64,000 nucleotides of DNA from Limnohabitans sp. T6-5 (GCF_003063315.1 NZ_NERV01000004.1:186001-250000); one strand, 5' to 3'; counted from the first letter of the stretch, positions 1 through 8,839 are shown. Program-made: numbers and translations. Notes: a model not told the origin generated them from the sequence alone.

Positions 1-777
1 CAGCACGTTGCCCGGGTACTGGGTGAACTGCACGCGGCCCTCGGCCATGATGTTGCCCCAGGTCGGAATGTCGGCGGGCAAGCCCAGCCCCAAAAAGCTC
101 AGAATCGCTTCGGTCAGCACCGCACTGGCCGCGATGAAGGTGCCCTGCACGATCAGCGGGGCCATCGCGTTGGGCAGGATGTGGCGGAGCAAGATGACCG
201 GCGTGGGCGTGGCCAAAGCGCGTGCGGCTTCAACAAAGGGCTCCTCGCGCAGTGTCAGCACCAGCGATCGCACCAGCCGCGTGACACGGGGAATTTCAGG
301 AATTGCGATGGCCACCACCACCGTCCACAACTGCGCGCCCAAGGCTGCCACCAGCGCAATGGCCAGCAAGATCGCAGGGATGGCCATGAGACCATCCATG
401 AAGCGCATGAGCACCGCATCCATGAGTCGAAAGTAGCCGGCCAGCATGCCCAGCACACCGCCAATGGCCAGGGCCACCGTGGCGGTAAACAGGCCCACCA
501 GCAAAGACACCCGGGTGCCAAACAAGACGCGGCTGTAGATGTCGCGGCCAAAGTTGTCCGCGCCCATCCAGAAGGTGTGGGCCACGCTGGAGCCATCCAG
601 CAAGGCAAACTGCCCCAGCGTTCCCGAGAGGGTGTTGATGTTGGCCGAATCCATGGCGGCCGGGTCCACCGTGCCCAGCCAGGGCGCGATGGCCGCGATC
701 AGAATCAAAAGCACCAACACGCCAGCGCCGAGACGGATCGAGGTGTTGGCCATCAATTTGCGAAAAAGTGCAGTCAT
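1..777 (-). CDS. Dipeptide/oligopeptide ABC transporter permease (DppC-type), 3' end cut by window edge
   Basis: This is an inner-membrane permease subunit of a peptide/nickel-type ABC importer. The frame is open from an ATG complementary to 775-777 to the left edge, giving 259 residues with no stop seen. A membrane segment follows the N-terminus (about residues 13-33). Then come the periplasmic 'GADNFGRD' stretch typical of DppC/OppC proteins and further membrane helices. The EAA loop, which contacts the ATPase, begins 'EAARAL' near residue 180. Its start lies 13 bp after the stop of the DppB-type gene, so the two are co-transcribed with the binding protein. The ATPase genes must lie outside the window, to the left. 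Family assignment is firm; the substrate (peptides, glutathione or other amides) cannot be read from sequence. Confidence 0.9.
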   Translation of the reverse strand, partial: MTALFRKLMANTSIRLGAGVLVLLILIAAIAPWLGTVDPAAMDSANINTLSGTLGQFALLDGSSVAHTFWMGADNFGRDIYSRVLFGTRVSLLVGLFTATVALAIGGVLGMLAGYFRLMDAVLMRFMDGLMAIPAILLAIALVAALGAQLWTVVVAIAIPEIPRVTRLVRSLVLTLREEPFVEAARALATPTPVILLRHILPNAMAPLIVQGTFIAASAVLTEAILSFLGLGLPADIPTWGNIMAEGRVQFTQYPGNVL

Positions 778-790
778 GCGTTTAAGCGAC

Positions 791-1744
791 TCAGTAACGG
801 ATGCGGGGATCGAGCCACAGGTAGCTCAAATCGACCAGCAAATTGATCAACACATAGAGCACGCTGAAAAACAGCACCACCCCTTGAATGACTGGAAAGT
901 CGCGGTTGAGCACCGCGTCCACCGTGAGCGAGCCCAGGCCCGGAATGGCGTACACCGTCTCGGTCACCACCACGCCACCAATCAAGAGCGCAATGCCGAT
1001 GCCGATCACCGTGACGATGGGCACCGCCGCATTGGCCAGCGCATGGCGCAACAACACGGCCTGCTCGGTCACGCCCTTGGCCCGGGCCGTGCGGATGTAG
1101 TCTTCGGTCAATGCCTCGGACACGCTGGCGCGGGTCACGCGGGCGATCAATGCCACATAAATGGTGGCCAGACTCACCCAGGGCAAGACCAATTGGTAGG
1201 CCCAGGCGCCGACACCCTGCGCAGACAGGCCAAACAAGCGCCGATAGCCCTGCACCGGCAACCATTGCAGTTCCACTGCAAACACGTAAATCAACACATA
1301 GCCGATCACAAACACCGGCACCGAAAACCCGGCCACCGCAAAACCCGACAACAACCGATCCAACCAACCGCCCATACGCCAGGCGGCCAGCGTGCCCAGG
1401 GGCACGGCCAGACACACCGCAATCAGCATGGTGCCCGCCGCCAGCGACAGCGTGGGCTCAATGCGTTGGGCAATCAGCTCAGTGACCGGTTTGTTCAGGT
1501 AAAACGAATAACCCAGATCGCCTTGCACCACGCCGGACAACCAGATGCCGAACTGCGTGAACAAGGGCTTGGTCAAGCCCAGTTGTTCGCGGATGCGGTC
1601 AATGTCTTCGTTGGTGGCGTTGTTGCCCGCGATCACGGCAGCCGGGTCCCCCGGCGTGAGCCGAAGGATCAGGAACACGATGACCGCCACCGTGAACAGC
1701 ACAGGGATCAGCGCCAGCAGGCGCTGCATCAAAAAACGCAGCAT
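791..1744 (-). CDS. Dipeptide/oligopeptide ABC transporter permease (DppB-type)
   Basis: The gene encodes 317 residues, the normal length for DppB/OppB. The N-terminus reads 'MLRFLMQRLLALIPVLF', the first membrane helix of this family, followed by 'RLTPGDPA', a near-universal DppB motif. Six membrane segments can be followed. The EAA-type cytoplasmic loop lies near residue 215 ('EDYIRTARAKG'), and the C-terminus ends in the usual 'WLDPRIRY'. It pairs with the DppC-type permease 13 bp downstream and lies 114 bp after the binding-protein gene, as one transport operon. It would form the membrane channel of the importer with DppC. Confidence 0.95.
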   Translation of the reverse strand: MLRFLMQRLLALIPVLFTVAVIVFLILRLTPGDPAAVIAGNNATNEDIDRIREQLGLTKPLFTQFGIWLSGVVQGDLGYSFYLNKPVTELIAQRIEPTLSLAAGTMLIAVCLAVPLGTLAAWRMGGWLDRLLSGFAVAGFSVPVFVIGYVLIYVFAVELQWLPVQGYRRLFGLSAQGVGAWAYQLVLPWVSLATIYVALIARVTRASVSEALTEDYIRTARAKGVTEQAVLLRHALANAAVPIVTVIGIGIALLIGGVVVTETVYAIPGLGSLTVDAVLNRDFPVIQGVVLFFSVLYVLINLLVDLSYLWLDPRIRY

Positions 1745-1858
1745 GAAGGGTTCCGAAGGTCGAAGGAAAGGGGCCTGCAGCGCAGGAAGCGCAAGCCGGG
1801 CAAGGCTCTGGACGAAACCGTCCCAGCCCTGCCAGACGCCAAGCGCCCGAGCGTCAGA

Positions 1859-3433
1859 TCAGTTCTTCTTGATGTTCCAGTAGACCTGCGCACCACCGGG
1901 CACCAGGCCCGAGATGTTTTTGCGCAGCGCTGCGGGGTTGAAGTACTGGCCCAGTGGCACGTGCGTGGCGGTCTCCATGGCGCGCAGCTGGATCTGCTCG
2001 GCGATCTGCTTTTTCTGGGCGTCGGTGGTGGCCTGGGCAAACTTGACCTTCAGGTCTTCGATCTGCTTGTCGTCTTGCCAGCCGAACCAGCCTTTGTCAC
2101 CCGCGGCGTTCATCATGGCCATGGTCAAGGGGTTCAAGATGTCGCCCGCCGTCCAGGCGGTCATGAAGGCGTTCCAGCCGCCCTGTGCCGGTGCGTCTTT
2201 CTTGGCGCGGCGTGCCACCAAAGTGGCCCAGTCCATTTGCTGCATGTCGACCTTGAAGCCTGCAGCTTCCAGCTGCTGCTTGGCCACCAGGGGCAGCTTG
2301 GCAATCGCGGCCAGGTCGGTCGGACGCATCAGCAAAACGGGCGTGCCGTCGTAGCCAGCTTCCTTGAGCATTTCAGCGGCTTTCTTGGGGTCGGCCATGC
2401 CGGTGTAGATGCCGGTCTTGTCGCTGGCCAAGGGTGTGCCGCAGGGGTACATGCTCTTGCAGAAGGTGAACATGCCGGGTGCGCCGACCTGTGTTTTGAG
2501 GTGCGCCTCTTGGCCCAGCGCCACCATGGCGGCCTGGCGGATCTTCACGTTGTTGAACGGTGCATGCAGGTGGTTAAAGCGCAGGATGAACTGCAAGCCT
2601 GCAGGCTGGGCGTCCACCAGCTGGATGTCTTTTTGCGCCTTGAGCGAAGCGTATTGCTCAAAGGTGGGTTGCTCGACGATGTCGACCTCACCAGCCACCA
2701 GTGCATTGAACTGCGTCTGCGGGTCGCGGATGATGACCCACTCCACCCGGTCCAGGTACACGTTCTTGCCGCCAGTCGTGCCGTCAGGCGCTTCGCTGCG
2801 TGGTTTGTATTTTTCGTTTTTGGCATACACCAAACGCTCGCCGGGCTTGTATTCAGCAGGCACAAACTTGTAGGGACCGGAGCCGATGTTTTCCTTGATC
2901 TGCTCGCTGCCGGGCGTGGCGGCAATGCGAGCCGGCATGATGAACAGCACGTTGGACGAAGGTTTGCCCAGCGCTTCGAGCATCACACCAAAGGGCTTGT
3001 TGAGCTTGATCACAAAGGTCTTGGCGTCAGGCGTGGCATAACTGTCCACACTCTTGGCCAGCACGCCGCCAAAGCTGTCGCGACTGGTCCAGCGCTTGAT
3101 GGAGGCGACCACGTCTTCGCTGGTCACGGCTTTGCCGTCGTGAAACTCCAGGCCGTCACGCAGGGTGAAGGTCCAGGTCAGGTTGTCCTTGCTGACGTTC
3201 CACTTGTCCACCATCTGGGGCTTGACCTTGCCAGCCAGGTCGGTGCCGAACAGGGTGTCGTAAATCATGTAGCCGTGGTTGCGCGTGACAAACGCCGTGC
3301 TCCAGATCGGGTCGAGGATGGTGATGTTGGAATGCGGCACCACCTTGAGGGTTTTGCCCTGGGCCTGCACGGCCAATGGTGCACACAGCGCAGCCGCCAA
3401 AGCCGCAACAGCGAAAAGAGAACGACGCTTCAT
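1859..3433 (-). CDS. ABC transporter substrate-binding protein, family 5 (DppA/OppA-like)
   Basis: This 524-residue periplasmic binding protein has a clear Sec signal peptide (MKRR, hydrophobic core, cleavage after 'AVQA' near residue 24). The mature protein carries SBP_bac_5 hallmarks: 'DPIWSTA' near the N-terminus, 'LRDGLEFHDGKAVTSEDVV' about residue 92-110, and a C-terminal lobe ending '...VYWNIKKN'. It heads the transporter operon, upstream of the DppB- and DppC-type permeases. An amidase gene is transcribed divergently from the 60-bp gap, and an M20 deacylase lies further right. This suggests import of a peptide- or amide-like substrate followed by hydrolysis. The actual ligand is unknown. 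Confidence 0.93.
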   Translation of the reverse strand: MKRRSLFAVAALAAALCAPLAVQAQGKTLKVVPHSNITILDPIWSTAFVTRNHGYMIYDTLFGTDLAGKVKPQMVDKWNVSKDNLTWTFTLRDGLEFHDGKAVTSEDVVASIKRWTSRDSFGGVLAKSVDSYATPDAKTFVIKLNKPFGVMLEALGKPSSNVLFIMPARIAATPGSEQIKENIGSGPYKFVPAEYKPGERLVYAKNEKYKPRSEAPDGTTGGKNVYLDRVEWVIIRDPQTQFNALVAGEVDIVEQPTFEQYASLKAQKDIQLVDAQPAGLQFILRFNHLHAPFNNVKIRQAAMVALGQEAHLKTQVGAPGMFTFCKSMYPCGTPLASDKTGIYTGMADPKKAAEMLKEAGYDGTPVLLMRPTDLAAIAKLPLVAKQQLEAAGFKVDMQQMDWATLVARRAKKDAPAQGGWNAFMTAWTAGDILNPLTMAMMNAAGDKGWFGWQDDKQIEDLKVKFAQATTDAQKKQIAEQIQLRAMETATHVPLGQYFNPAALRKNISGLVPGGAQVYWNIKKN

Positions 3434-3493
3434 GAATCACTCCAGTCAATAGGGGGACAAGACAAACTTGCTCAGAACACTATAAATCCAAAC

Positions 3494-4942
3494 ATGCAGA
3501 ACGCTTATCCGGACATTACCCAATCCAGTGCACTCGATTTGTCTCGTGCGATACACACCAAGCAAGTGTCATGCCGCGAAGTCATGCAGGCGACACTGGC
3601 GCAAATTGACCGCCTCAACCCACTCAGCAATGCCATCGTCAGCCGCGTGGACAGCGACGCCCTGCTGGCGCAGGCCGACGAACGTGATGCGCAACTGGCT
3701 CGGGGCCACTCCCTGGGTTGGATGCATGGCCTGCCCCAGGCCATCAAGGATCTGGCCAATGTGAAAGGCCTGCGCACCAGTCTGGGATGCCCCTTGATGA
3801 AAGACTTTGTGGCCAGCGAAGACGGCTTGATGGCCTCTCGCATGAAAGCCGCAGGCGCCATCGTCGTTGGCAAAACCAACACCCCCGAATTCGGCCTGGG
3901 CTCACACACCTTCAACGAGGTGTTTGGTGCCACGCGCAATGCCTGGGACCCCAGCAAATCCGCGGGCGGCAGCAGCGGTGGGGCGGCCGTGGCCTTGGCC
4001 CAGCGCATGCTCTGCGTCGCCGATGGCTCAGACTTTATGGGCAGCTTGCGCAACCCCGCCGGCTGGAACCATGTGTTTGGCATGCGCCCCTCTCAAGGGC
4101 GCGTGCCCATGTGGCCCGCGCAAGACGTGTTCATTGCGCAACTGGGCACCGAAGGCCCCATGGCCCGGCATGTGCGCGACCTGGCCATGCTGCTGTCGGT
4201 GCAAGCCGGTCCGCATGCCGCCAGCCCCTTGAGCCTGAGCCAGGACGCTGCCGTGTTTGCGGGCAGCCTGGACAGCGATCCCACAGGCACGCGCATCGGT
4301 TGGCTCGGCAACCTCCAAGGCTATTTGCCCATGGAAGACGGCATTCTGGACGTTTGCCAGTCGGCGCTGGGCAGTCTGTCGGACATGGGCTGTCAGGTGG
4401 ATGAGGCCGTGCTGGGCATGCCGCCCGAGCAGGTCTGGCAAGCCTGGCTGGTCTGGCGGCAAGCCCTGGTCGGGCCGCGTGTGGCGCCGTTTTTGGTGAA
4501 CGCTGCCAACCGCGAAAAAATCAAACCCGAAGCCCTGTGGGAACACGACCAATCGCTCACCCTCACTGGCGCTCAGCTGATGTCGGCCAGCGCCACACGC
4601 ACACGCTTTTTTCAGTGCATGTTGCAGTTGTTTGAGCGTTTTGATGTGCTGGCCATCCCGGTGGCGCAAACCTGGCCGTTTGATGTGAACCTGCGCTGGC
4701 CGCAAAGCGTCGCAGGCCGGACCATGGACACCTACCACCGCTGGATGGAAGTCGTGATTTACGCCACCTTTGCGGGCCTGCCCGCGATCAGCGTGCCCGC
4801 CGGATTTGGCCCCGGTGGCCTGCCCATGGGCCTGTCACTGATTGGCAAACCGCAAGGCGATCTGGACTTGCTGAAACTGTCCCACGCCTACGAAATGGGC
4901 AACCAGACCATGATCGCCCAAAAGCCTCCCGGCATTTTGTAG
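3494..4942 (+). CDS. Amidase (amidase signature family)
   Basis: This 482-residue amidase-signature enzyme hydrolyses C-N amide bonds with a Ser-cisSer-Lys triad. Visible candidates are Lys85 in 'AIKDLAN', cis-Ser160 in 'GGSSGGAA' and nucleophile Ser184 in 'DFMGSLRNPA'. A Met takes the position of one oxyanion-loop Gly ('DFMGS' instead of 'DxGGS'), so it belongs to a sub-branch of the family. The ATG at 3494 was chosen because homology begins there. The same frame stays open upstream for almost 3 kb, but that part is antisense to the transporter and is not coding. It is divergent from the family-5 binding protein, so the two may share substrate. No signal peptide; a cytoplasmic location is expected. 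Confidence 0.93.
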   Translation: MQNAYPDITQSSALDLSRAIHTKQVSCREVMQATLAQIDRLNPLSNAIVSRVDSDALLAQADERDAQLARGHSLGWMHGLPQAIKDLANVKGLRTSLGCPLMKDFVASEDGLMASRMKAAGAIVVGKTNTPEFGLGSHTFNEVFGATRNAWDPSKSAGGSSGGAAVALAQRMLCVADGSDFMGSLRNPAGWNHVFGMRPSQGRVPMWPAQDVFIAQLGTEGPMARHVRDLAMLLSVQAGPHAASPLSLSQDAAVFAGSLDSDPTGTRIGWLGNLQGYLPMEDGILDVCQSALGSLSDMGCQVDEAVLGMPPEQVWQAWLVWRQALVGPRVAPFLVNAANREKIKPEALWEHDQSLTLTGAQLMSASATRTRFFQCMLQLFERFDVLAIPVAQTWPFDVNLRWPQSVAGRTMDTYHRWMEVVIYATFAGLPAISVPAGFGPGGLPMGLSLIGKPQGDLDLLKLSHAYEMGNQTMIAQKPPGIL

Positions 4943-5433
4943 GTCAGCGGCTTCAGCCCCGACATGGCGCCTGTGCCAAACCCACCAACGTCGGACCTGA
5001 AGGTACCGACCTGCGAGGGCGGTATTTGTAGGTCGGCGGCTTCAGCCCCGACATGGCGCCTGCGCCAAAACCACCAATGTCGGACCTGAAGGTGCCGACC
5101 TACGAAGGCGGTATTTGTAGGTCGGCGGCTTCAGCCCCGACATGGCGCCTGCGCCAAAACCACCAACGTCGGAAATGAAGATTCCGACCTGCGAGGGCGG
5201 TATTTGTAGGTCGGCGGCTTCAGCCCCGACATGGCGCCTGTGCCAAACCCACCAACGTCGGACCTGAAGGTACCGACCTGCGAGGGCGGTATTTGTAGGT
5301 CGGCGGCTTCAGCCCCGACATGGCGCCTGCGCCAAAACCACCAACGTCGGACCTGAAGGTACCGACCTGCGAGGGCGGTATTTGCAGGTCGGTGGCTTCA
5401 GCCCCGACATGGCGCCTGCGCCAAAGCCAATAC
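4936..5433. repeat. Tandem array of 89-bp REP/BIME units (family A)
   Basis: Five complete units and a sixth partial one follow each other with an exact 89-bp period (unit starts 4939, 5028, 5117, 5206, 5295, 5384). Each unit holds two facing copies of the family-A hairpin: a forward copy (GTAGGTCGG, inner stem around CTTCAG, CCCGACAT) and an inverted one (GTCGGA...TGAAGG...CCGACCTGC), with a short GGCGCC...GGCGCC palindrome between them. Copies differ by scattered point changes, for example the fourth 'GTCGGAAATGAAGATTCC'. The array fills the whole gap between the convergent amidase and M20 deacylase genes; no gene is visible here. Confidence 0.93.
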
Positions 5434-5468
5434 TGCCTGCGCTGAACCGCGCATTGAGGCGCAGCCCC

Positions 5469-6788
5469 TCAGACCATGCTGCGTGACCAGCCGGTCAGGT
5501 CCAGCGAGGCCACGGCCATGATCTTGGCCGAATCGACCAACTCCGGAATGCCCACATATTCATCGGGTTGGTGCGCCAAATCGAGGATGCCCGGGCCATA
5601 GGCGATGCAGTCTTGCAGCTTGCCTGTGCGCACGATGTGCTTTTGATCGTAGGTGCCGGGGCTGGCGATGTAGCTGGGCTCGCGACCCAGCACGCGGGCA
5701 ATGGCGCGGGCTGTAGCGTCCACCACCGGCGCGTCCCTGGGCGTGGCGGTGGGCACAAAACTCATGATGTCGCGGATGCCGTAGTCAAAGCCCGGCCGGG
5801 TGCGCTTGAGTTCGTCGAGCATGTCGATGATTTCCTGCTTGACGGCTTCGAGGTTTTCTTCGGCAATGAAACGCCGGTCCAGCACGGTGCGGCAGCTGTG
5901 CGCCACCACCGGCGCGGGCGTTTGCGCCGTGGGCCAGCCGCGCTCGTCGTTGGCGTAATGCTGCTCGACCTGGCCGCCGTGGATGCTGTTGATGTTGAGC
6001 GTGCTCACGCGTGCGCCCGGCGGCTCCACCGGCTCGGCGGTGCGGCGGCCTTGCAGGCGTGGCTGCAGTTGCGTTTCCAGCAAATGGATGAAGGCGCTCA
6101 TGTGGTTGATGGCGCTGTCGCCCAAAAACGGCATGGAGCCATGCGCGATGCGGCCATGCGTCTCGACCTCGCCCCACCACACGCCCCGGTGCCCCAAACA
6201 GATGCGGTCCACCCCCAAAGGCTCGGGAATGATCACATGGTGCACACGCGGCTTGCTGAAGTAACCGCGCTCGGCCAGGTAGCCCACCCCGGCAAAGCCG
6301 CCTGATTCTTCGTCCACCGTGCCGCTGATTTCCAAAGCGCCCGGGATCGGCAGGCCCGATTCGATCAGGGCTTCGCAGGCGATGATGCTGGACGCCAGCC
6401 CCCCCTTCATGTCGCAGGTGCCCCGGCCATACACACGGCCGTTGGCAACCTGCCCGCCAAAGGGCTCGTAGGTCCAGCCCGACCCCGCTTCGACCACGTC
6501 GATGTGGCTGTTGAAGTGCACGCACTCGCCAGGGGCCACGCCCTGCCAGCGGGCCACCACATTGGTGCGCGGGTGGCTGTCGCTGTCACCCGGCGCGCCG
6601 ATGGCGCGCACATACTCCACCGCAAAGCCCTTTTTGGCCAACCGTTCACCGATGAAATGGGCGCAGGCCTCGTACGCATCGCCCGGTGGGTTGACGGTGG
6701 GAATGCGCACCAGGTCCTGAGTGAGGGCAGTGACTTCGTCGCGCTTGGCGTCGATGCGGGCAAGGAGGTGTTCAACGGCGGAGTGCAT
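5469..6788 (-). CDS. M20 family metallopeptidase / ArgE-DapE type deacylase
   Basis: This 439-residue di-zinc amidohydrolase belongs to the ArgE/DapE/CPG2 family, which removes acyl groups from amino acids or cleaves small peptides. Metal-ligand motifs appear in the expected order: 'HFNSHIDVV' (His, then Asp), 'GRGTCDMKGG' (bridging Asp), 'TVDEESGG' (general base and ligand Glu), 'IIPEP', and a late His in 'LAHQPDEY'. The dimerisation domain is the insert around residues 215-330. No signal peptide. It converges on the amidase across the repeat array. Together with the peptide-type ABC importer it could process imported N-acyl amino acids, which is inference from proximity. Confidence 0.9.
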   Translation of the reverse strand: MHSAVEHLLARIDAKRDEVTALTQDLVRIPTVNPPGDAYEACAHFIGERLAKKGFAVEYVRAIGAPGDSDSHPRTNVVARWQGVAPGECVHFNSHIDVVEAGSGWTYEPFGGQVANGRVYGRGTCDMKGGLASSIIACEALIESGLPIPGALEISGTVDEESGGFAGVGYLAERGYFSKPRVHHVIIPEPLGVDRICLGHRGVWWGEVETHGRIAHGSMPFLGDSAINHMSAFIHLLETQLQPRLQGRRTAEPVEPPGARVSTLNINSIHGGQVEQHYANDERGWPTAQTPAPVVAHSCRTVLDRRFIAEENLEAVKQEIIDMLDELKRTRPGFDYGIRDIMSFVPTATPRDAPVVDATARAIARVLGREPSYIASPGTYDQKHIVRTGKLQDCIAYGPGILDLAHQPDEYVGIPELVDSAKIMAVASLDLTGWSRSMV

Positions 6789-6878
6789 CAGGGCAGTTTA
6801 TCGCCCGCCGCCTGCCTGCATCAGTCACACAGGGCTCAGGTTTTGGCCATCTGACTTGGCCGAGCCGACATGGCCGCA

Positions 6879-7087
6879 ATTGATCAGGTCCTGTGAAGTT
6901 TTCAATGCTCAAGGCTGTTGTAGGTCAGCTGCAACAGTGCCGACCCGCAGACTGTAATGGAGCCAGCAATGTCGGGGCTAAAGCCGCCGACCTACAAATA
7001 CTTGCCCCCGTAGGTCGGTAACTTCAGCTCCGACATTTGTCCGCTTCGGCTCAGGCCCATGTCGGGGCTGAAGCCACCGACCTACGG
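6879..7087. repeat. Intergenic family-A REP cluster (four hairpins), plus a 25-bp element also seen at 32.9-33.05 kb
   Basis: The 347-bp gap 6789-7135 contains no gene. At 6879-6903 lies 'TTGATCAGGTCCTGTGAAGT', which closely matches the inverted repeat ends at 32881 and 33026. It is followed by four family-A hairpins at about 6918-6950, 6968-6995, 7011-7037 and 7059-7085, in alternating orientation. All have a GTAGG / CCTAC foot and the GTCGG/CCGAC stem. Confidence 0.8.
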
Positions 7088-7135
7088 GGGACCTGGCGCA
7101 ACCAATTCAGATTTCGGCGCGCCGGATCAACCGGT

Positions 7136-8260
7136 TCAGGCCTGGCGCCAGGGCAGGCCGTGAAAGCGCCAGCCGCCGGTTGTGCCGCGATGGGCATGGC
7201 TGTCCGGGTCGCCCTCAAAGCCCTCGAGGATGTTGTAGGCCTGCAGGCCCAGCTCACTGGCGCGCTGGGCCGCTGCTATCGATCGCACCCCACTGCGGCA
7301 AAGCAGCACCAATTTTTTGCCCCCCGCGCCCAGGGTCTGAATGCTCGCATCGAACTCCGGGTTCATCGCCATGCCCGGCCACTGCTTCCAGGCCAGGGCC
7401 TGGGCTTCGGGCACAAAGCCGACCCAGGCGCGTTCGGCATCGGTGCGCACATCGACCAGCGCCGCTTCGCCCGATTGCACCCAGGCCCAGGCCAGTTGCG
7501 GACTCACATCACCGGCATAACCCTGCACAGGGCGCACCGACATCAGGGCGTCGCCGCCTGCATCATGGCGCAGGCCCGAAGTCAGATTGGCAGGCACGGC
7601 TTCGTCCATGCGCTTCGGTCTGGGTAAATTCAAGTTGTTCATGGTCTCGACAAATTGCGTCAATGTTTTGCCCGCCACCCGGGCGTTGTGCAGCATCTCA
7701 TGCCCGATGCTGGAATGGGTGCGGCCCTGGTAGTCGTGGCCCGGCCAAACCACTGTCTGTGCAGGCAGCTTGAACAAGATATTCGTCAAACTGTTGTACA
7801 TCGCCTCGGGGCTGCCCGACTGGAAATCGGTGCGGCCGCAGCCATTGATCAGCAAGGTGTCACCCGTGAACACCTGCGAGGTCTGCCCTGATACCCCATA
7901 AAAGCTCATGCTGCCCGCCGTGTGCCCGGGCGTCAGCAGGGCCTTGAGGCTTTGCGCACCAAACGTGAGCACCTGCCCGTCTTCAAGCTGCACCGTCGCT
8001 GTACCGATGTGACAACCTGCTGGCGCCGCCGTTTGGGCGCCGGTCAATTCCGCCAGTCGACCGGCGCTGGTGACGTGGTCCGCATGCGCATGGGTCTCGA
8101 CCGCCCAACGCAGCGTCAGCCCCTGCTCACGCAGCACGGCCAAGTCACGCGCCAACTGCTCATCGACCGGGTCAATGATCAAGGCCTCACGGGACGCCTC
8201 GTCGAACAACACATAGGTGTAGGTGCAGGAGGCGGGGTCAAACAGCTGGATGGGGTTCAT
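7136..8260 (-). CDS. MBL-fold persulfide dioxygenase (ETHE1-like) fused to a rhodanese domain
   Basis: This 374-residue two-domain protein has an N-terminal metallo-beta-lactamase domain (about residues 1-235) of the ETHE1/Blh type, with the metal motif H-x-H-x-D-H in 'ETHAHADHVTSA' and later metal ligands in 'TPGHTAGS' and 'GHDYQGR'. The C-terminal rhodanese domain (about 260-374) has the Cys loop 'LLCRSGVRS'. ETHE1 enzymes oxidise glutathione persulfide to sulfite; the fused rhodanese can move sulfane sulfur between thiosulfate and glutathione. It lies 13 bp downstream of a CsoR/CstR-family repressor gene on the same strand, which is why it is read as a sulfide/persulfide detoxification gene. 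Cytoplasmic; no signal peptide. Confidence 0.92.
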   Translation of the reverse strand: MNPIQLFDPASCTYTYVLFDEASREALIIDPVDEQLARDLAVLREQGLTLRWAVETHAHADHVTSAGRLAELTGAQTAAPAGCHIGTATVQLEDGQVLTFGAQSLKALLTPGHTAGSMSFYGVSGQTSQVFTGDTLLINGCGRTDFQSGSPEAMYNSLTNILFKLPAQTVVWPGHDYQGRTHSSIGHEMLHNARVAGKTLTQFVETMNNLNLPRPKRMDEAVPANLTSGLRHDAGGDALMSVRPVQGYAGDVSPQLAWAWVQSGEAALVDVRTDAERAWVGFVPEAQALAWKQWPGMAMNPEFDASIQTLGAGGKKLVLLCRSGVRSIAAAQRASELGLQAYNILEGFEGDPDSHAHRGTTGGWRFHGLPWRQA

Positions 8261-8273
8261 GGCATCACCACTT

Positions 8274-8519
8274 TCAAGCGAACTTGGTCAACATCTCGGC
8301 CACATGCTGGGGCGACTGGTCGCCCTGCTCGATCATGCAGCCCACCATGGCAAAAAAGGACTTGTCCAGCGCCTTGCGCGAGGCGGCCATTTGCTGGGCC
8401 ACTTTTTCGCAGTCGGCATCCGACTCGATCAGGCGCTGCAAACCGCGCAGCTGACCCTCAATGCGAGCCAGTCGGGCGCACAAGGCTTTTTTCTTCTCAG
8501 GGTCAACGATTCGGCTCAT
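8274..8519 (-). CDS. CsoR/RcnR/CstR-family transcriptional repressor, probable thiol/persulfide sensor
   Basis: This 81-residue all-helical DUF156 repressor has the family core 'LARIEGQLRGL' near residues 17-27. The ATG at 8519 (MSRIVDP) was chosen over an upstream start because it matches family length. The first ligand Cys is present (Cys37 in 'DADCEKV'). The His of the copper CsoR and formaldehyde FrmR site is Met62, with a neighbouring Cys61 ('MVGCMIE'). A Cys-only site plus the adjacent persulfide dioxygenase suggests sensing of reactive sulfur as in CstR, although the second Cys is not at the usual CstR position. It is first in a two-gene operon and probably autoregulates it. Sensor type is inference. 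Confidence 0.85.
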   Translation of the reverse strand: MSRIVDPEKKKALCARLARIEGQLRGLQRLIESDADCEKVAQQMAASRKALDKSFFAMVGCMIEQGDQSPQHVAEMLTKFA

Positions 8520-8540
8520 GGCAATCTCCGGCGCCACCAA

Positions 8541-8560
8541 GCATTACGGGTGGCAGTATG
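8541..8560. promoter_or_regulatory. Candidate operator of the CsoR/CstR-type repressor
   Basis: About 22 bp upstream of the repressor start is 'TTACGGGTGGCAGTATG': a G-rich core flanked by TTAC and AGTA. That is the layout of DUF156-family operators (TAC..G-tract..GTA). The position fits autoregulation of the repressor and the downstream persulfide dioxygenase gene. The match is by eye only. Confidence 0.4.
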
Positions 8561-8781
8561 TAGATGTTCAGGCAATCATAACTTTTTGCGCCCAACTGGC
8601 GATTCGCAGGGGCTGGTGGTCTGCGGGCGATCGCTTGCAGGGCAAAGCGCCTTCAAAATGCCCAGCCTGCCGTTGACGGGGCAATCTCATCCCAAACCGC
8701 CAATCACCACTGGACTTTGCCCGCATAAACCCTGAACGTCAGTGACAGGCAAGCCATCAGCGGATAAGATGCGGGTTTTAG

Positions 8782-8803
8782 TTGACGTTTACGTTAACGT
8801 CAA
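8782..8803. promoter_or_regulatory. Palindromic operator upstream of icmF (LiuR/PsrA-like)
   Basis: An imperfect palindrome, TTGACGT...ACGTCAA with ACGTTAACGT inside, sits 36 bp upstream of the icmF start codon. The motif resembles the ACGT-core sites bound by LiuR-type MerR regulators of branched-chain and fatty acid catabolism in beta- and gammaproteobacteria. It is the only such palindrome noticed in the 320-bp gap 8520-8839. That gap otherwise holds the repressor promoter region and no gene. Confidence 0.5.
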
Positions 8804-8839
8804 TCATTCCGCCCTTGCTCACGCCCCCGGAGACACCCC

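Noticed and set aside
539..3493. Very long plus-strand open frame continuing upstream of the amidase for about 3 kb.
   Set aside because: It is antisense to three well-supported transporter genes, its residues are rich in His, Gln, Arg and Gly without any domain, and GC-rich DNA commonly leaves such shadow frames open. Only the part from 3494 is real.
4936..5433. CRISPR array.
   Set aside because: Whole units, not just short repeats, are nearly identical; there are no unique spacers, no cas genes, and the unit is a hairpin pair found singly elsewhere in the window.
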